Part shown: positions 15,961-24,990 of the stretch, in pieces
How the letters are laid out: each line of letters starts with the position of its first letter
How positions within the stretch are numbered: the stretch's first letter is position 1
Origin: JAENVT01 sp040006755
GTDB taxonomy: Bacteria > Actinomycetota > Acidimicrobiia > Acidimicrobiales > Ilumatobacteraceae
Assembly: GCA_040006755.1 (NCBI GenBank)
Contig: JBDTWJ010000007.1
Coordinates: 1 to 46,447, forward strand
DNA length: 46,447 nt
Reading direction: 5' to 3'
Position numbers and translations under genes: made by a program
The notes under the pieces: model-generated
What the model was told of the DNA's origin: nothing
Database searches by the model: none
What the model saw: the letters and a program-made list of their open reading frames with translations, nothing else

Positions 15961-18348
15961 ATGGCGGCAGCGCTGCTGTGGGCACGGGCGAACCTGCGAT
16001 CGCAGTGGCGCTCCGCCGTGCTCGTGGTGCTGATCGCCAGTCTGTGCAGTGGTGTCGCAATGGCCGCAATTGCAGGTGCCCGACGTACCACGACATCCTT
16101 TTCCCGATTCGTGACTTCCTCGAAGGACGCTAATTTCTTTGTCGCGGTTCCCGATCAAGCAACCGCCGACCTCTCGGCAGAACTCATGCGCCGCAGTGTC
16201 GGTCCGAAGTACGTCGACGAAGCCGTCTTCCTTGCTACTCGACCAACGACGATGGACAAGAGCGAGGAGTTCAATCTCGGGGTTGTCGCCGAGGTCGCCG
16301 ACGCGGCAGGACTAACGGTGGGCATTCCCAAGATCGTCGCAGGCGGGCTGCCGTTCGGTGCTCGCGACATCGCGGTCAACGACCTCGCAGGCGAACGACT
16401 CGGCGTCGGACCTGGCGATCACCTCGAGATGGTGGGCTACTCGCCGAATGCGTACGAGGCATGCTCCGCCGACCCCGCGGCCTGCGAACCAGACGTCGAC
16501 TTGGGCGAGGTCACGGTCTCCGGCATCATCCGACTCCCGTCGGACATCTCGCCCGAGGCAGCGGATTCGCTGACGATCGTGCTCTCGCGGGGCCTCACCG
16601 AGTCGTGGGTCCCCCTCGTTGCCAGTCAGTTCTGGATCAGCGGGGCGTTGGTCGAGTCGGACGCCGTTCGTGCAGAGCTCGCGACGGCACTGACGAATGC
16701 GATCGGACCTGATCGGATCAACGGTGAGTCCGCCGATGTCTTCATGGACACGAATTCGCAGGGCGACCCCGAACGGGTGCAGAGTGCCCTCGACGTCGAG
16801 CGCAACGGACTGTTGATTTTGGCCCTTCTCGCAGTTCTTGCAGGTCTTGTTGCGACCCCACAGGCACTCGAACGTCATCGAGCGTCTGCGGCACGCGAGG
16901 ACGATCGATTGCGAGCCCTCGGTTGGACGCGACGTAATCAACGCCGCGCCGGCGCGATGTGGAGCGCGTTGCTGGGTGTGATGGCGGGTGTCGTCGCCCT
17001 CGCTGTCGCGATTGCAATCTCGCCACTGTTCCCGATCGGGCTCGCTCGGCGCGCCGAGCCGTCGCCGGGTGTCGATGCCGATTGGGTCGTGCTGTCGTTG
17101 GGCGTACTCGCGACCCTGCTCGTAGTACTCGGCGCGGGAGCCCTCGTCAGCTCCGGTCGCAAGCGGGCGCAGTCCGACAGGCAGGGCAGGCTGGCCCGAG
17201 CCTTCTCCGCGTCACGACCCGTCCCCGCCACTGCCGGACGCTTTCTGCTCGACGGAGGCCGGATGTCGGCCGTGGCACGTACCACCCTGACGGCGGCGGT
17301 GTTGGGGGTGGCGATGATCGCCTCTGCGGCGACTGTCATCCGCAGCCAGGACTACCTGATTACGCGTCCGTCGCTGTACGGCGCGCCGTGGGATCTGCAG
17401 GGTACCGTGTTCGGAGAGGCTCCCGATGCCGATGCGTTGGCCGCACTGAACGCGGATGGCGGCGTCGCCGCAATAGCGCTGCTGCGGGGGGGTCGCATCG
17501 AGGTCGACGGCGACGAGATCGGTGCGGTGGCGATCGAGCAGCTCAAGGGCTCGATCCAACCGACGATTCTCAGCGGCCGATCGATGAACAGCGGCGAAGT
17601 CGTGCTCGGACCGTCCGTCATGGAGAGCCATCATCTCAGTGTCGGCGACTCAGTCGCCGTGCATTCGTCGGGCGCGAGCGGTGTGCTCAAAGTCGTCGGC
17701 ACCGGCGTCCCGGTTTCTGTCGGCAGCTACAGCAGCGATGTCGGAGCGATCGTGACGTCATCCGACTACGAGCGCTTCGGCACTGCCGCCTCCATCGAGA
17801 ACGAGGGCGGCCTCGAGCTGGCCGTGCGACTGGCGCCTGGCGCAGATGTCACTGCAGTCCGCGACAAGATGGCCGGCATCACGGGTGGTTTCGAGCGAGT
17901 CATCAGCGATTCCTTCCGCCCTGCTCGTATCGGCAACATCAGCCGCGTCAGGAGCGTGCCGCAGATCATCGAGGTCTTCGCCGGATCGCTCATCCTGCTC
18001 GTGCTGTTGCATGCGCTGGCAACGGTCGCCAACCGGCGACGACATGATCTCAGCGTGCTGCGAGCACTCGGGATGCGGCCGAAGCAGGCCCGTCATGTGA
18101 TGTGGTGGCACGGAGGAATCCTTGCGACACTGGCGGTCGTGATCGGCATTCCACTCGGCGTCGTGGGCGGCAGGTTGTTGTGGCACGCGGTCACCGATTC
18201 AGTCGACTCGGTCTACTCACCCCGCGCTCCATGGGCATTGCTCGTCGTCGTTGCCGGAGGAATGTTCGCGCTCTCGGTCGGCACCGGCGCTGCGTTGTCA
18301 CGCCGTGCTGTTCCCCACTCCATCTCCCGATTGCTGAGGTCCGAATGA
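15961..18348 (+). CDS. FtsX-type ABC transporter permease
   Basis: A 795-residue permease with an N-terminal helix (AVLVVLIASLCSGVAMAAI) followed by AGARRTTTSFSRF, a first extracytoplasmic domain to about residue 270, helices near 280-400 and 440-460, a second extracytoplasmic domain, and three C-terminal helices beginning near residue 670 with NRRRHDLSVLRALGMRPKQ. The first outer domain has two cysteines (EACSADPAACEP) that may be disulphide-bonded. It lies between its ATPase (2-base gap) and a histidine kinase (4-base overlap). FtsX-type transporters paired with kinases often act as sensors, as in Bce-type modules; that role here is inferred. Confidence 0.85.
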   Translation: MAAALLWARANLRSQWRSAVLVVLIASLCSGVAMAAIAGARRTTTSFSRFVTSSKDANFFVAVPDQATADLSAELMRRSVGPKYVDEAVFLATRPTTMDKSEEFNLGVVAEVADAAGLTVGIPKIVAGGLPFGARDIAVNDLAGERLGVGPGDHLEMVGYSPNAYEACSADPAACEPDVDLGEVTVSGIIRLPSDISPEAADSLTIVLSRGLTESWVPLVASQFWISGALVESDAVRAELATALTNAIGPDRINGESADVFMDTNSQGDPERVQSALDVERNGLLILALLAVLAGLVATPQALERHRASAAREDDRLRALGWTRRNQRRAGAMWSALLGVMAGVVALAVAIAISPLFPIGLARRAEPSPGVDADWVVLSLGVLATLLVVLGAGALVSSGRKRAQSDRQGRLARAFSASRPVPATAGRFLLDGGRMSAVARTTLTAAVLGVAMIASAATVIRSQDYLITRPSLYGAPWDLQGTVFGEAPDADALAALNADGGVAAIALLRGGRIEVDGDEIGAVAIEQLKGSIQPTILSGRSMNSGEVVLGPSVMESHHLSVGDSVAVHSSGASGVLKVVGTGVPVSVGSYSSDVGAIVTSSDYERFGTAASIENEGGLELAVRLAPGADVTAVRDKMAGITGGFERVISDSFRPARIGNISRVRSVPQIIEVFAGSLILLVLLHALATVANRRRHDLSVLRALGMRPKQARHVMWWHGGILATLAVVIGIPLGVVGGRLLWHAVTDSVDSVYSPRAPWALLVVVAGGMFALSVGTGAALSRRAVPHSISRLLRSE

Positions 18349-20471
18349 ACATCGACGTCCTCGCCGTGCGTAGTGCCAAGACTGACGCGACCCAACGCGT
18401 CGACGCCGGCGCACGACTTGGTCTGCTCGTGTGTCTCGCGGCGGCGGTGGCAGCAGGCGGGGCTCTGGTGGTTGCCAGGCACGATGCCACGGCCGGGCTC
18501 ATCGTGCTGACCTGCGTAGCGTTCACGTGGGCACTGGCCGGTGTAGTCATCACCGCTCGCCATCACTGTCCAGCAGGCTCCATCGTGCACGCATTCGCCG
18601 CCTTGACCGCCGTCGGCGCACTGTCGTGGAGCCTCAACACCACCAAGGATTTGCATGGCGCCACCGCCCTTGCAGCCGACGCCGGACAACGGTTCGCGCT
18701 CGCGCTGACGCCGGCACTGGTGTTCCATCTCCTGATGACGCTGCCCGACGGACGCCTCGCCAGGGCTAGCCATCGGTCGTTCGTCATCGCCGCCTACGTG
18801 ATTACGGCGGTTGCGGCGCTCGCCCTTCTCGCGGATCGGGATCGCATCATCGTCTGGCCGATCGTCGTGCTGTGGCCAGCGGTGTTCCTGGCGGCACCCA
18901 TCGCTCACGCGAACTACATCGCAGCAGGGACCGTCGACCGACGGCGCATGCAATGGGTTGGCTGGGCCGCGCTGGTGGCCACCGAGGTCGCCATCGTCGC
19001 GGTTGCACTGTCACTCGTCGCCGACTGGCCGCATCACGACGCCGAGATCGCCCTCGCGGCCTCGGCGCTGGTGCCGCTTGCGCTCGCTGTTGCCACCGTG
19101 CCGCGCATGCTGGCCCGTGTCGACCGGCTGCTGACCCACACCGTCTCGCTGGCGGGCCTCACCGCGTTGATCGTTGTCGCCTACCTACTCGCGCTGGCCG
19201 CATTCGGACGCAAACCGAACGGCAGCGAGCGCTCGCTGCTGTTGCTCTCGATGCTCGCCGCTGCCGGCGCGGCTCTCGCGTATCAACCGGCCCGGGCATG
19301 GCTGACGGAGCGCGCCAATCGCGTGGTGTACGGCGATCGAGTTTCACCCGACGAAGCACTGCGCACCTGGGGCATGCGACTGACGCGCGCCATACCGCTC
19401 GACGAGTTGTTGCTGCAGTTGGCGGAGACCCTGCGCAAGTCGATGCAACTAAGCAGCGCTCAGATCTGGACCGGCTCCGCAGGGCATTACGAGATCGCGG
19501 CGATGGTGCCGCATCGCTCGTTGGCGCCGTACTTGGTGGGGGAGAAGGAACGCGTGGTGGTCAGCCGTGCCGGCGTGTCGGGTGGGACGTGGCTCGACAT
19601 CTGGTTGCCCGGCTTCGTGGCAGGCGGCATGACGGCGACAACGCGGGTCGCACCGATCGCTCACAGCGGTGAATTGCTGGGCCTCATCTCCTGCGAGCGG
19701 CCGACCGACGGCGCGGCCTTCACCGAGGACGACGACCGGGTGCTGACCGACCTCGCTCGCCAAGTTGGTCTCGCCTTGCACAACGTTCAGCTTGACACCG
19801 CCCTCCAGGCGTCGCTCGACGAACTGCGCACCACCAACGAGGAGCTGCGCGCATCCCGCGTGCGCATCGTGGCCGCCGGCGACGCCGAGCGGCGCAAGCT
19901 CGAACGCAATCTTCACGACGGTGCGCAGCAGCATCTGGTGGCGCTGGCGGTCAAGCTGCGGCTCGCCAAGGACGCGGTGGTCGATGATCCGGCCGACGCG
20001 GAGGCGATGATCGACGAGGTGCGCGGCGATCTGCAGAACGCGATCACCGAGTTGCGCGCGCTGGCCCACGGCATCTTCCCGCCGCTGCTCATCTCAGGTG
20101 GCCTCACCGAGGCGTTGCCTGCGGCGGCCTCGCGTGCCGCACTGCCGACCTCCACGGAGATCGACGTCGAGCGCCACAACCAGGAACTCGAGGCTGCGAT
20201 CTACTTCTGCTGCATGGAGGCGTTGCAGAACGCCGGCAAGCATGCCGGCGCAGAGGCGGCGGCGGCCGTGAAGGTTTGGGAGGACGCTGACGCGATCCAC
20301 TGGCAGGTGACCGACGACGGCGCCGGCTTCGACTTGACTGGGAAATCGGATGCCGGCCACGGATTCCTCAACATGCGCGATCGCATGGGCTCGTTCGGTG
20401 GATCCATCGAGGTGATCAGCGCCGCCGATGCCGGCACCACGATCCAAGGTCACGTCCCCCTCACGCAATGA
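18345..20471 (+). CDS. Membrane sensor histidine kinase, NarL/HisKA_3 type with GAF domain
   Basis: A 708-residue kinase. About eight hydrophobic helices fill residues 20-310. A GAF-like domain follows (about 350-480), then a short coiled region (LDELRTTNEELRASR). The dimerisation and phospho-acceptor helix has H524 in RNLHDGAQQHLVALAVKLRL, and a HATPase domain has the N box EALQNAGKHA and glycine boxes DDGAGF and GHGFLNM. It overlaps the permease by 4 bases (ATGA). Its TGA stop lies inside a 43-bp palindromic repeat. Likely partners are the response-regulator cyclase in the same operon and one or both convergent regulators at 20580-21733. Confidence 0.9.
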   Translation: MNIDVLAVRSAKTDATQRVDAGARLGLLVCLAAAVAAGGALVVARHDATAGLIVLTCVAFTWALAGVVITARHHCPAGSIVHAFAALTAVGALSWSLNTTKDLHGATALAADAGQRFALALTPALVFHLLMTLPDGRLARASHRSFVIAAYVITAVAALALLADRDRIIVWPIVVLWPAVFLAAPIAHANYIAAGTVDRRRMQWVGWAALVATEVAIVAVALSLVADWPHHDAEIALAASALVPLALAVATVPRMLARVDRLLTHTVSLAGLTALIVVAYLLALAAFGRKPNGSERSLLLLSMLAAAGAALAYQPARAWLTERANRVVYGDRVSPDEALRTWGMRLTRAIPLDELLLQLAETLRKSMQLSSAQIWTGSAGHYEIAAMVPHRSLAPYLVGEKERVVVSRAGVSGGTWLDIWLPGFVAGGMTATTRVAPIAHSGELLGLISCERPTDGAAFTEDDDRVLTDLARQVGLALHNVQLDTALQASLDELRTTNEELRASRVRIVAAGDAERRKLERNLHDGAQQHLVALAVKLRLAKDAVVDDPADAEAMIDEVRGDLQNAITELRALAHGIFPPLLISGGLTEALPAAASRAALPTSTEIDVERHNQELEAAIYFCCMEALQNAGKHAGAEAAAAVKVWEDADAIHWQVTDDGAGFDLTGKSDAGHGFLNMRDRMGSFGGSIEVISAADAGTTIQGHVPLTQ

Positions 20472-20507
20472 GAGATGAGCCGCTCGGGGCCGCAGATCTC
20501 TCATCGC
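20465..20507 (-). repeat. 43-bp palindromic repeat, copy 1 (pair A)
   Basis: The outer arms GCAATGAGAGAT and ATCTCTCATCGC pair with one mismatch around a variable GC-rich middle. The inner asymmetry (GATGAGCCG left, CCGCAGAT right) puts it in reverse orientation relative to copy 2, whose start is 62 bases away. The histidine kinase TGA stop at 20469-20471 is part of the left arm. Confidence 0.85.
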
Positions 20508-20526
20508 GTTCCGGGTGCTCGATGTC

Positions 20527-20569
20527 GCGATGAGAGATGTGCGGAGCCCGGTGGCTCATCTCTCATCGC
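20527..20569 (+). repeat. 43-bp palindromic repeat, copy 2 (pair A)
   Basis: The arms GCGATGAGAGAT and ATCTCTCATCGC are a perfect 12-bp inverted repeat, with the middle GTGCGG...GGCTC. It is followed by ACGGGTT, seen after several other copies. It lies 10 bases past the stop of the leftward response regulator at 20580, so this pair fills the gap between two convergent transcripts. Confidence 0.85.
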
Positions 20570-20579
20570 ACGGGTTGTC

Positions 20580-20987
20580 TCAGGCGTTGGAGGTCATCCA
20601 GGCCGGATCGCCTCCGGCTTCCCAGATCCTTCGGATGACCCTGGGGGAGAGCTCGTCCTTGTTGACGTAGGCCGCTGCGCCGCACCGACGTGCGGTCGGG
20701 GGCATGTCGTCTTCGGTGTAGGTCGACACGAGGATGACCATCGTCTCGGGATGCGCAGTCGTGATGATCTTCGTCGCCTCGAGGCCGTCCATCACACCCA
20801 TGTTGATGTCCATCAGCACGACGCTGGGGCGGACCCTGTCGACCAGGTCAACGGCTTCCTCGCCGGACGTCGCCTCGGCAATCAGTTCGAACCCGGGAAC
20901 GCGGGCGATGACCGCTCGCGCCGCGTCGCGAAACGGGGCCTGGTCATCGACGACCAACACCTGCACCAGATCCGCAGCCGGCTCCAT
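20580..20987 (-). CDS. Single-domain response regulator (receiver only)
   Basis: A 135-residue receiver domain with D14/D15, phospho-acceptor D60 (VVLMDINMGVMDGLEA), the switch threonine/serine region VILVSTYTEDD and lysine in YVNKDEL. No output domain follows, so it may act by protein contact or as a phosphate sink. The ATG at 20987 is chosen because GGAGG lies 5 bases upstream; an ATG at 20999 would overlap that ribosome site. It lies 32 bases after the LuxR-type regulator, in the same direction, and both converge on the histidine kinase. Confidence 0.85.
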   Translation of the reverse strand: MEPAADLVQVLVVDDQAPFRDAARAVIARVPGFELIAEATSGEEAVDLVDRVRPSVVLMDINMGVMDGLEATKIITTAHPETMVILVSTYTEDDMPPTARRCGAAAYVNKDELSPRVIRRIWEAGGDPAWMTSNA

Positions 20988-21019
20988 CAATACCTCCATG
21001 ACCTTGTCATGGTCTCACT

Positions 21020-21733
21020 TCAGTCCCGACCGGAAAATCGTGCTGTTACGTCGCTGGGGGTGTTGCCTGTATCACCTTCCGTCAAGAACATCAGGACTGC
21101 GGCGACTCGTCGGTTGACATCTCGTTCCTCGGTGAGGTGCAACTTCGAGAAGATCGAGTTGATGTGCTTCTCGACGGCTCGTTCCGACAGCACGAGCGAA
21201 GCGGCGACGGCCGCATTGGATTTGCCCTGCGCCATTTCGCCGAGCACCTCGCGCTCGCGCGGCGTCAGGAAGTCGAGCGGTCCCTTTGACCGACGGCTCG
21301 ACGACGCCACGAGCTGCTCGACAACCTTCGGATCGATCACCGCGCCGCCACCTGCCACGACGCGGATCGCGTCGACGAGGTCGTCGACGTCGGCGACCCG
21401 GTCCTTCAACAAGTAACCCCTGCGCTCGGATCCCTGCGCCAACAGTGCCATCGCGTATGCGGGCGACACGTACTGACTGAGCACGATGACGCCGACGTCG
21501 GGGTGACTGGTGCGCAATGCCGCGGCGGCGCGGATGCCCTCATCCGTTCCCGTCGGTGGCATTCGGATATCCGTGACCACCACATCGGGAACCGATTTTT
21601 CGACGAGAGCGAGGAGCTCGTCGTAGCTGGCGCCGGTGCCCACGAGTTCCAAGCCGTCGGTCGAAGAGATCAGTCGGGCCAGTCCATCGCGTAGCAGGGC
21701 GTTGTCTTCGGCGATCACCACGCGAATCGGCAC
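21020..21733 (-). CDS. NarL/LuxR-type response regulator
   Basis: A 237-residue regulator. The receiver domain has E9/D10, phospho-acceptor D55 (VVVTDIRMPP) and lysine in GYLLKDRV. The C-terminal helix-turn-helix is LTPREREVLGEMAQGKSNAAVA ... SERAVEKHINSIFSKL, near residues 160-210. The receiver is strikingly like that of the cyclase fusion at 13878 (shared VVV-DIRMPP, VIVLSQY, LLKDR), so the two look like paralogues that may share the kinase at 18345. It probably sets transcription of this signalling block and forms an operon with the receiver-only protein. Confidence 0.9.
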   Translation of the reverse strand: MPIRVVIAEDNALLRDGLARLISSTDGLELVGTGASYDELLALVEKSVPDVVVTDIRMPPTGTDEGIRAAAALRTSHPDVGVIVLSQYVSPAYAMALLAQGSERRGYLLKDRVADVDDLVDAIRVVAGGGAVIDPKVVEQLVASSSRRSKGPLDFLTPREREVLGEMAQGKSNAAVAASLVLSERAVEKHINSIFSKLHLTEERDVNRRVAAVLMFLTEGDTGNTPSDVTARFSGRD

Positions 21734-21826
21734 GGTGCGATCCTAGGCGGGACATGCTTCGCAAGCGCCGGACCCCCGTGCCGAGCGGCTTCACGTTGCG
21801 GCCGTGTTTGGGCAAAGATCTGCGGG

Positions 21827-22312
21827 ATGGCCCATTGGCTGATGAAGTCGGAACCCGAGGAGTTGTCGATCGACGACCTCGCTCGGACAAAGCGCAAGAA
21901 GTTCGCATGGGACGGCGTGCGCAACTACCGGGCGCGTAACTGGATGTTGCAAATGCAACCAGGCGAGCAGTTCTTCTTCGCCCACAGCAGCACGAAAATT
22001 CCCGGTATCGCAGGCATCGCCGAGATTGTCGGCGAGTCGTATCCCGATCCCACGCAGTTCGATCCGGAGAGTCACTACTTCGACGCCGGTTCTCCCCGTA
22101 CCAAGCCTCGTTGGGTCTGTCGCGACGTGAGGTTCGTGGAGCGATTCCCGTTGATACCGCTGACCGAACTTCGCCAACACGCGGATCGTCTGGGCCCGTT
22201 CCACTTGCTGCAGAAAGCCAACCGTCTCAGCGTCATGCCGGTCAGCGATGCGCAATGGCAGTACATCGTCGACTTGGCGCACACGATGCCGGAAGGGTCG
22301 AAGCAGCCATGA
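21827..22312 (+). CDS. EVE-domain protein (THYN1 family)
   Basis: A 161-residue protein made of one EVE domain: the N-terminal HWLMKSEPEELSIDDLA, the core WDGVRNYRARNWMLQMQPGEQFFFAHS, and GIAGIAEIVGESYPDPTQFD. EVE domains are PUA-like and bind modified bases in DNA or RNA; in bacteria they are often linked to restriction of modified DNA or to tRNA-related genes. Here the partner is an alanyl-tRNA editing gene that overlaps by 4 bases (ATGA), which favours a link to RNA quality rather than to defence. Confidence 0.9.
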   Translation: MAHWLMKSEPEELSIDDLARTKRKKFAWDGVRNYRARNWMLQMQPGEQFFFAHSSTKIPGIAGIAEIVGESYPDPTQFDPESHYFDAGSPRTKPRWVCRDVRFVERFPLIPLTELRQHADRLGPFHLLQKANRLSVMPVSDAQWQYIVDLAHTMPEGSKQP

Positions 22313-23013
22313 CCGAGTTGATGTACCTCCGCGACGCCTACCTCACCGAGTTCGATGCTGTCATTGTCGATGCACGTGACGGAGCAGTCGCCCTCGACCG
22401 CACTGCCTTCTATCCGACGGGCGGAGGTCAGCCGCACGACACGGGAACGCTTGGCGGGCTCGAAGTCGTCGATGTGCGCAAGGAAGGCGACGACGTATGG
22501 CATTCGGTCAGCGGCGACAACCTTCCAGCGATTGGCGAGACGGTGCATGCCGTCGTCGAGTGGTCGCGCCGCTATCAGTTGATGCGCACGCACTCGGCGC
22601 TGCATGTGTTGTGTGGCGTGATCTGGAACGAGTGGCGAGTGCCTGTGACCGGTGGCAACATGGAGCCGCTCAGTGCTCGCATGGATTTCGAGTTCGATCC
22701 ACTGCCCGAGGGCTTTGGGCCTCGTGTCGAGCAACTCGTCAACGACGAACTGACTGCGGACCGGCCGATCGAGGTGTCGTTCTTGCCGCGTTCGACTGCG
22801 GTGATGGACGAGGACCTCATTCGCACGAAGGTGTCGATGATCCCGGAGTCCGTTCCCGAGATCCGCGTCGTCGACATCGTCGGCCTCGACAAACAAGCCG
22901 ACGGCGGCACCCACGTGCGCACGACTGGCGAGGTTGGTCGCATTCGAGTCGTGAAGACCGAGAGCAAGGGCAAAGGCAACAAGCGCATTCGCCTCGAGGT
23001 CATCGACGCGTAG
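22309..23013 (+). CDS. Alanyl-tRNA editing protein AlaX-like
   Basis: A 234-residue stand-alone relative of the AlaRS editing domain, which removes serine or glycine wrongly attached to tRNA-Ala. Seen: an N-terminal beta-barrel part with DRTAFYPTGGGQPHDTG, the first metal motif RTHSALHVL (HxxxH), and the second metal region as ADGGTHVRTTGEVGRI. The cysteine of the AlaRS CxxxH motif is replaced by Asp, a variant I recall as common in actinobacterial AlaX proteins. Its ATG overlaps the stop of the EVE-domain gene, so the two are coupled. Confidence 0.85.
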   Translation: MTELMYLRDAYLTEFDAVIVDARDGAVALDRTAFYPTGGGQPHDTGTLGGLEVVDVRKEGDDVWHSVSGDNLPAIGETVHAVVEWSRRYQLMRTHSALHVLCGVIWNEWRVPVTGGNMEPLSARMDFEFDPLPEGFGPRVEQLVNDELTADRPIEVSFLPRSTAVMDEDLIRTKVSMIPESVPEIRVVDIVGLDKQADGGTHVRTTGEVGRIRVVKTESKGKGNKRIRLEVIDA

Positions 23014-23192
23014 GGCCTGCCGAGTGACAACAGCCCTGGAGAACAGAGCCGGCTCGGTGCGTACTTCTCTCACGATGCCCTGTCATCCAGTTACTTGGGC
23101 GCGAAAGGTGCCACGGGTGGCGTTGCCACCGGCGGCCTATTACAGCGCCCAAGGCCCTGACGCCTTCCGCGCTTCGAGGGTACGGTGCTCCG

Positions 23193-23651
23193 GTGAGCCG
23201 TGTGGATGATGTTGGAGAACGCGATGGGTGGAGGTGCTGGCTCTGCGACGATCCCGTCGACCCACAGATGTCTGTCAACGACCCCCGAGGCGCAAGCGTC
23301 GACGCAATCGTGACCAAGGCGCAGGCAAGGACAATTCGAAGCAACTCCAAGGATCAACCTGTCGAACGCCTGGCGCACCGGGGTTGCAACACGCGCAAGG
23401 GCGCGGTCGCCGCCGTCGTGCCGTGGGCCGAGAGTCTGTTCGTCGTCGACCCGGCACCGATCATCGACACGGTCGACATGCTCCAGCGAAAGGGTGGGCG
23501 CGCGGTGATGGCTCGTTGCCCGTCGAAAGCGGACGGCGAGGCCGCGGCCGAGTGGCTTGCCGACCGGGTTTCGCGCCTCATCCCCGGGTTCTCGTTGCGC
23601 GCGACCGTCGAACCTGGCGGGGGCCAGTTCCTGCTCGTGCTCAGCACTTGA
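23193..23651 (+). CDS. HNH-like zinc protein, probably inactive as a nuclease
   Basis: A 152-residue protein with an HNH-type frame: RDGWRCWLCDDPVD gives the first zinc cysteines, SVDAIVTKA sits where SVDHIVPKA is normal, and LAHRGCNTRKG supplies the second half. The catalytic histidine of the DH motif is alanine, so hydrolysis is doubtful. The C-terminal 70 residues are helical with no recognised motif. The start is a GTG without a strong ribosome site, so the first few residues are uncertain. Confidence 0.6.
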   Translation: MSRVDDVGERDGWRCWLCDDPVDPQMSVNDPRGASVDAIVTKAQARTIRSNSKDQPVERLAHRGCNTRKGAVAAVVPWAESLFVVDPAPIIDTVDMLQRKGGRAVMARCPSKADGEAAAEWLADRVSRLIPGFSLRATVEPGGGQFLLVLST

Positions 23652-23688
23652 TGCGAACTCGAACAATTCGATCGGTGGCGAGAGTGCG

Positions 23689-24879
23689 GTGAGGTCGCAG
23701 CGCTTCCTGCATCATGTGTCGAGCCTCGTCGTATTGGCGCTCCTCACCACCGCCTGCACCTCCGACGCCAACGGCCGGGGCAGGACGGCGACCTCGCCGG
23801 GCCCGCCAGTGTCCACCACGTCAGCGGTCGCTGCCACCGTCGCGCCGACCACCGCGCTCTCGACGATGCCCGCCTCCACGTCCACCTCCGTCGACACGCG
23901 TTCGTCTACGACGACATCGAGCGCGGCACCGGTCGTGGATCCCGGTGTGCTGGACGACATCTCGATGATGTCGGTACCTCCGGATGTCATCGTGCCGACG
24001 AACGAAGCGTCGTTGGACAAGGTGACCAATCCCATCAATGGTCGCCGGGGCGGTAGCCGCCCGCTGCCCGAGGACCTCGACTGCGCGACCGGGACCGTGC
24101 TGCCCGGGACCTGTCTCAACGACGAGCTCGACATGCTGGGTTTCGACGTCACCAGTGGGCCGAGGGCTGAACGCGTGCGCCGTGTTCAGCGGGCGACTGC
24201 CGTCGTCCAACTCGACGCCGGGCTGCGCATGACCGGCGTGGCCGACGATGCGCTGCTGCGGTACCTGGGCACCGCCACCGATACGCCCGGTGATCGATCG
24301 GTCCAATCGCGCCAGATCGGCACCTCGACGAACGGTCGGCCGATCATGGCCATGGGCTATGGCGACGGGCCCAGGATCGTGCTGGTCGTCGGTCAGACAC
24401 ACGGCGACGAGGAGGGCGGTCTCCGGGTCCTGCTGCGAGCGCTGTCGCTACCGATGCCCGAGGGGATCACGCTTTGGGTCGTCCCCACGATGAACCCCGA
24501 TGGCCTCATCGGCGACACTCGTTTCCTCGCCAATGGTTCCGACCCGAACCGAAAGGCGCCGAGCGAGCCCGAGCAGCTGGCCGTTTACGACTTCGCGCTT
24601 GCGATCCGGCCGTCGTTGACGGTTTGGTACCACCAGAACTACGGCTGGGTGGGCGGTTCGGGCGCGTCATTTGCGCCGGCGAAGCAGTATCAGAAACTGA
24701 CCGGGCTCGGAACGTTGAAGCGCAGCGGCGACTGCGCCGCCGGATTCATGTGGTGCCCGATCGATGCCGAGCTCGACAGCAGCTCGATCCTGGTCGAACT
24801 GCCCGACGTGCTCACGCCCGCCGACGTCCACATACACGCGCTCGCGCTGCTGGCGGTGGCATCCGACGGTGGTCCCTGA
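23689..24879 (+). CDS. Lipoprotein with an M14-like (MpaA-type) carboxypeptidase domain
   Basis: A 396-residue protein starting at GTG 23689. The signal peptide ends in a lipobox (SLVVLALLTTAC), then comes a long Ser/Thr/Pro/Ala-rich linker of about 90 residues, as in wall-spanning lipoproteins. The globular part has the zinc motif GQTHGDEEGG (HxxE), VPTMNPDGLI and the third ligand region WYHQNYGW, the pattern of M14 carboxypeptidases and murein tripeptide amidases. An action on peptidoglycan peptides outside the membrane is plausible but not shown. Confidence 0.7.
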   Translation: MRSQRFLHHVSSLVVLALLTTACTSDANGRGRTATSPGPPVSTTSAVAATVAPTTALSTMPASTSTSVDTRSSTTTSSAAPVVDPGVLDDISMMSVPPDVIVPTNEASLDKVTNPINGRRGGSRPLPEDLDCATGTVLPGTCLNDELDMLGFDVTSGPRAERVRRVQRATAVVQLDAGLRMTGVADDALLRYLGTATDTPGDRSVQSRQIGTSTNGRPIMAMGYGDGPRIVLVVGQTHGDEEGGLRVLLRALSLPMPEGITLWVVPTMNPDGLIGDTRFLANGSDPNRKAPSEPEQLAVYDFALAIRPSLTVWYHQNYGWVGGSGASFAPAKQYQKLTGLGTLKRSGDCAAGFMWCPIDAELDSSSILVELPDVLTPADVHIHALALLAVASDGGP

Positions 24880-24890
24880 CTACGGCTGTT

Positions 24891-24912
24891 TGAACGGACG
24901 ATGAGCCGTTCA
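24891..24912 (+). terminator. Possible hairpin terminator after the M14-like gene
   Basis: TGAACGG and CCGTTCA form a perfect 7-bp stem with an 8-base loop, starting 12 bases past the stop codon. There is no T run after it, so intrinsic termination is uncertain. Confidence 0.35.
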
Positions 24913-24990
24913 GCGCAGGGACAAAATAGGGTGCGGTCCAGTACTTGCGAGCGGCGCCGCGATGAGTCGTTCCATCGATGAGGAGACGTG

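Noticed and set aside
18102..18344. A longer start for the histidine kinase
   Set aside because: The extra 81 residues overlap the permease gene in another frame and are not membrane-like; ATG 18345 gives the ATGA overlap seen across this operon.
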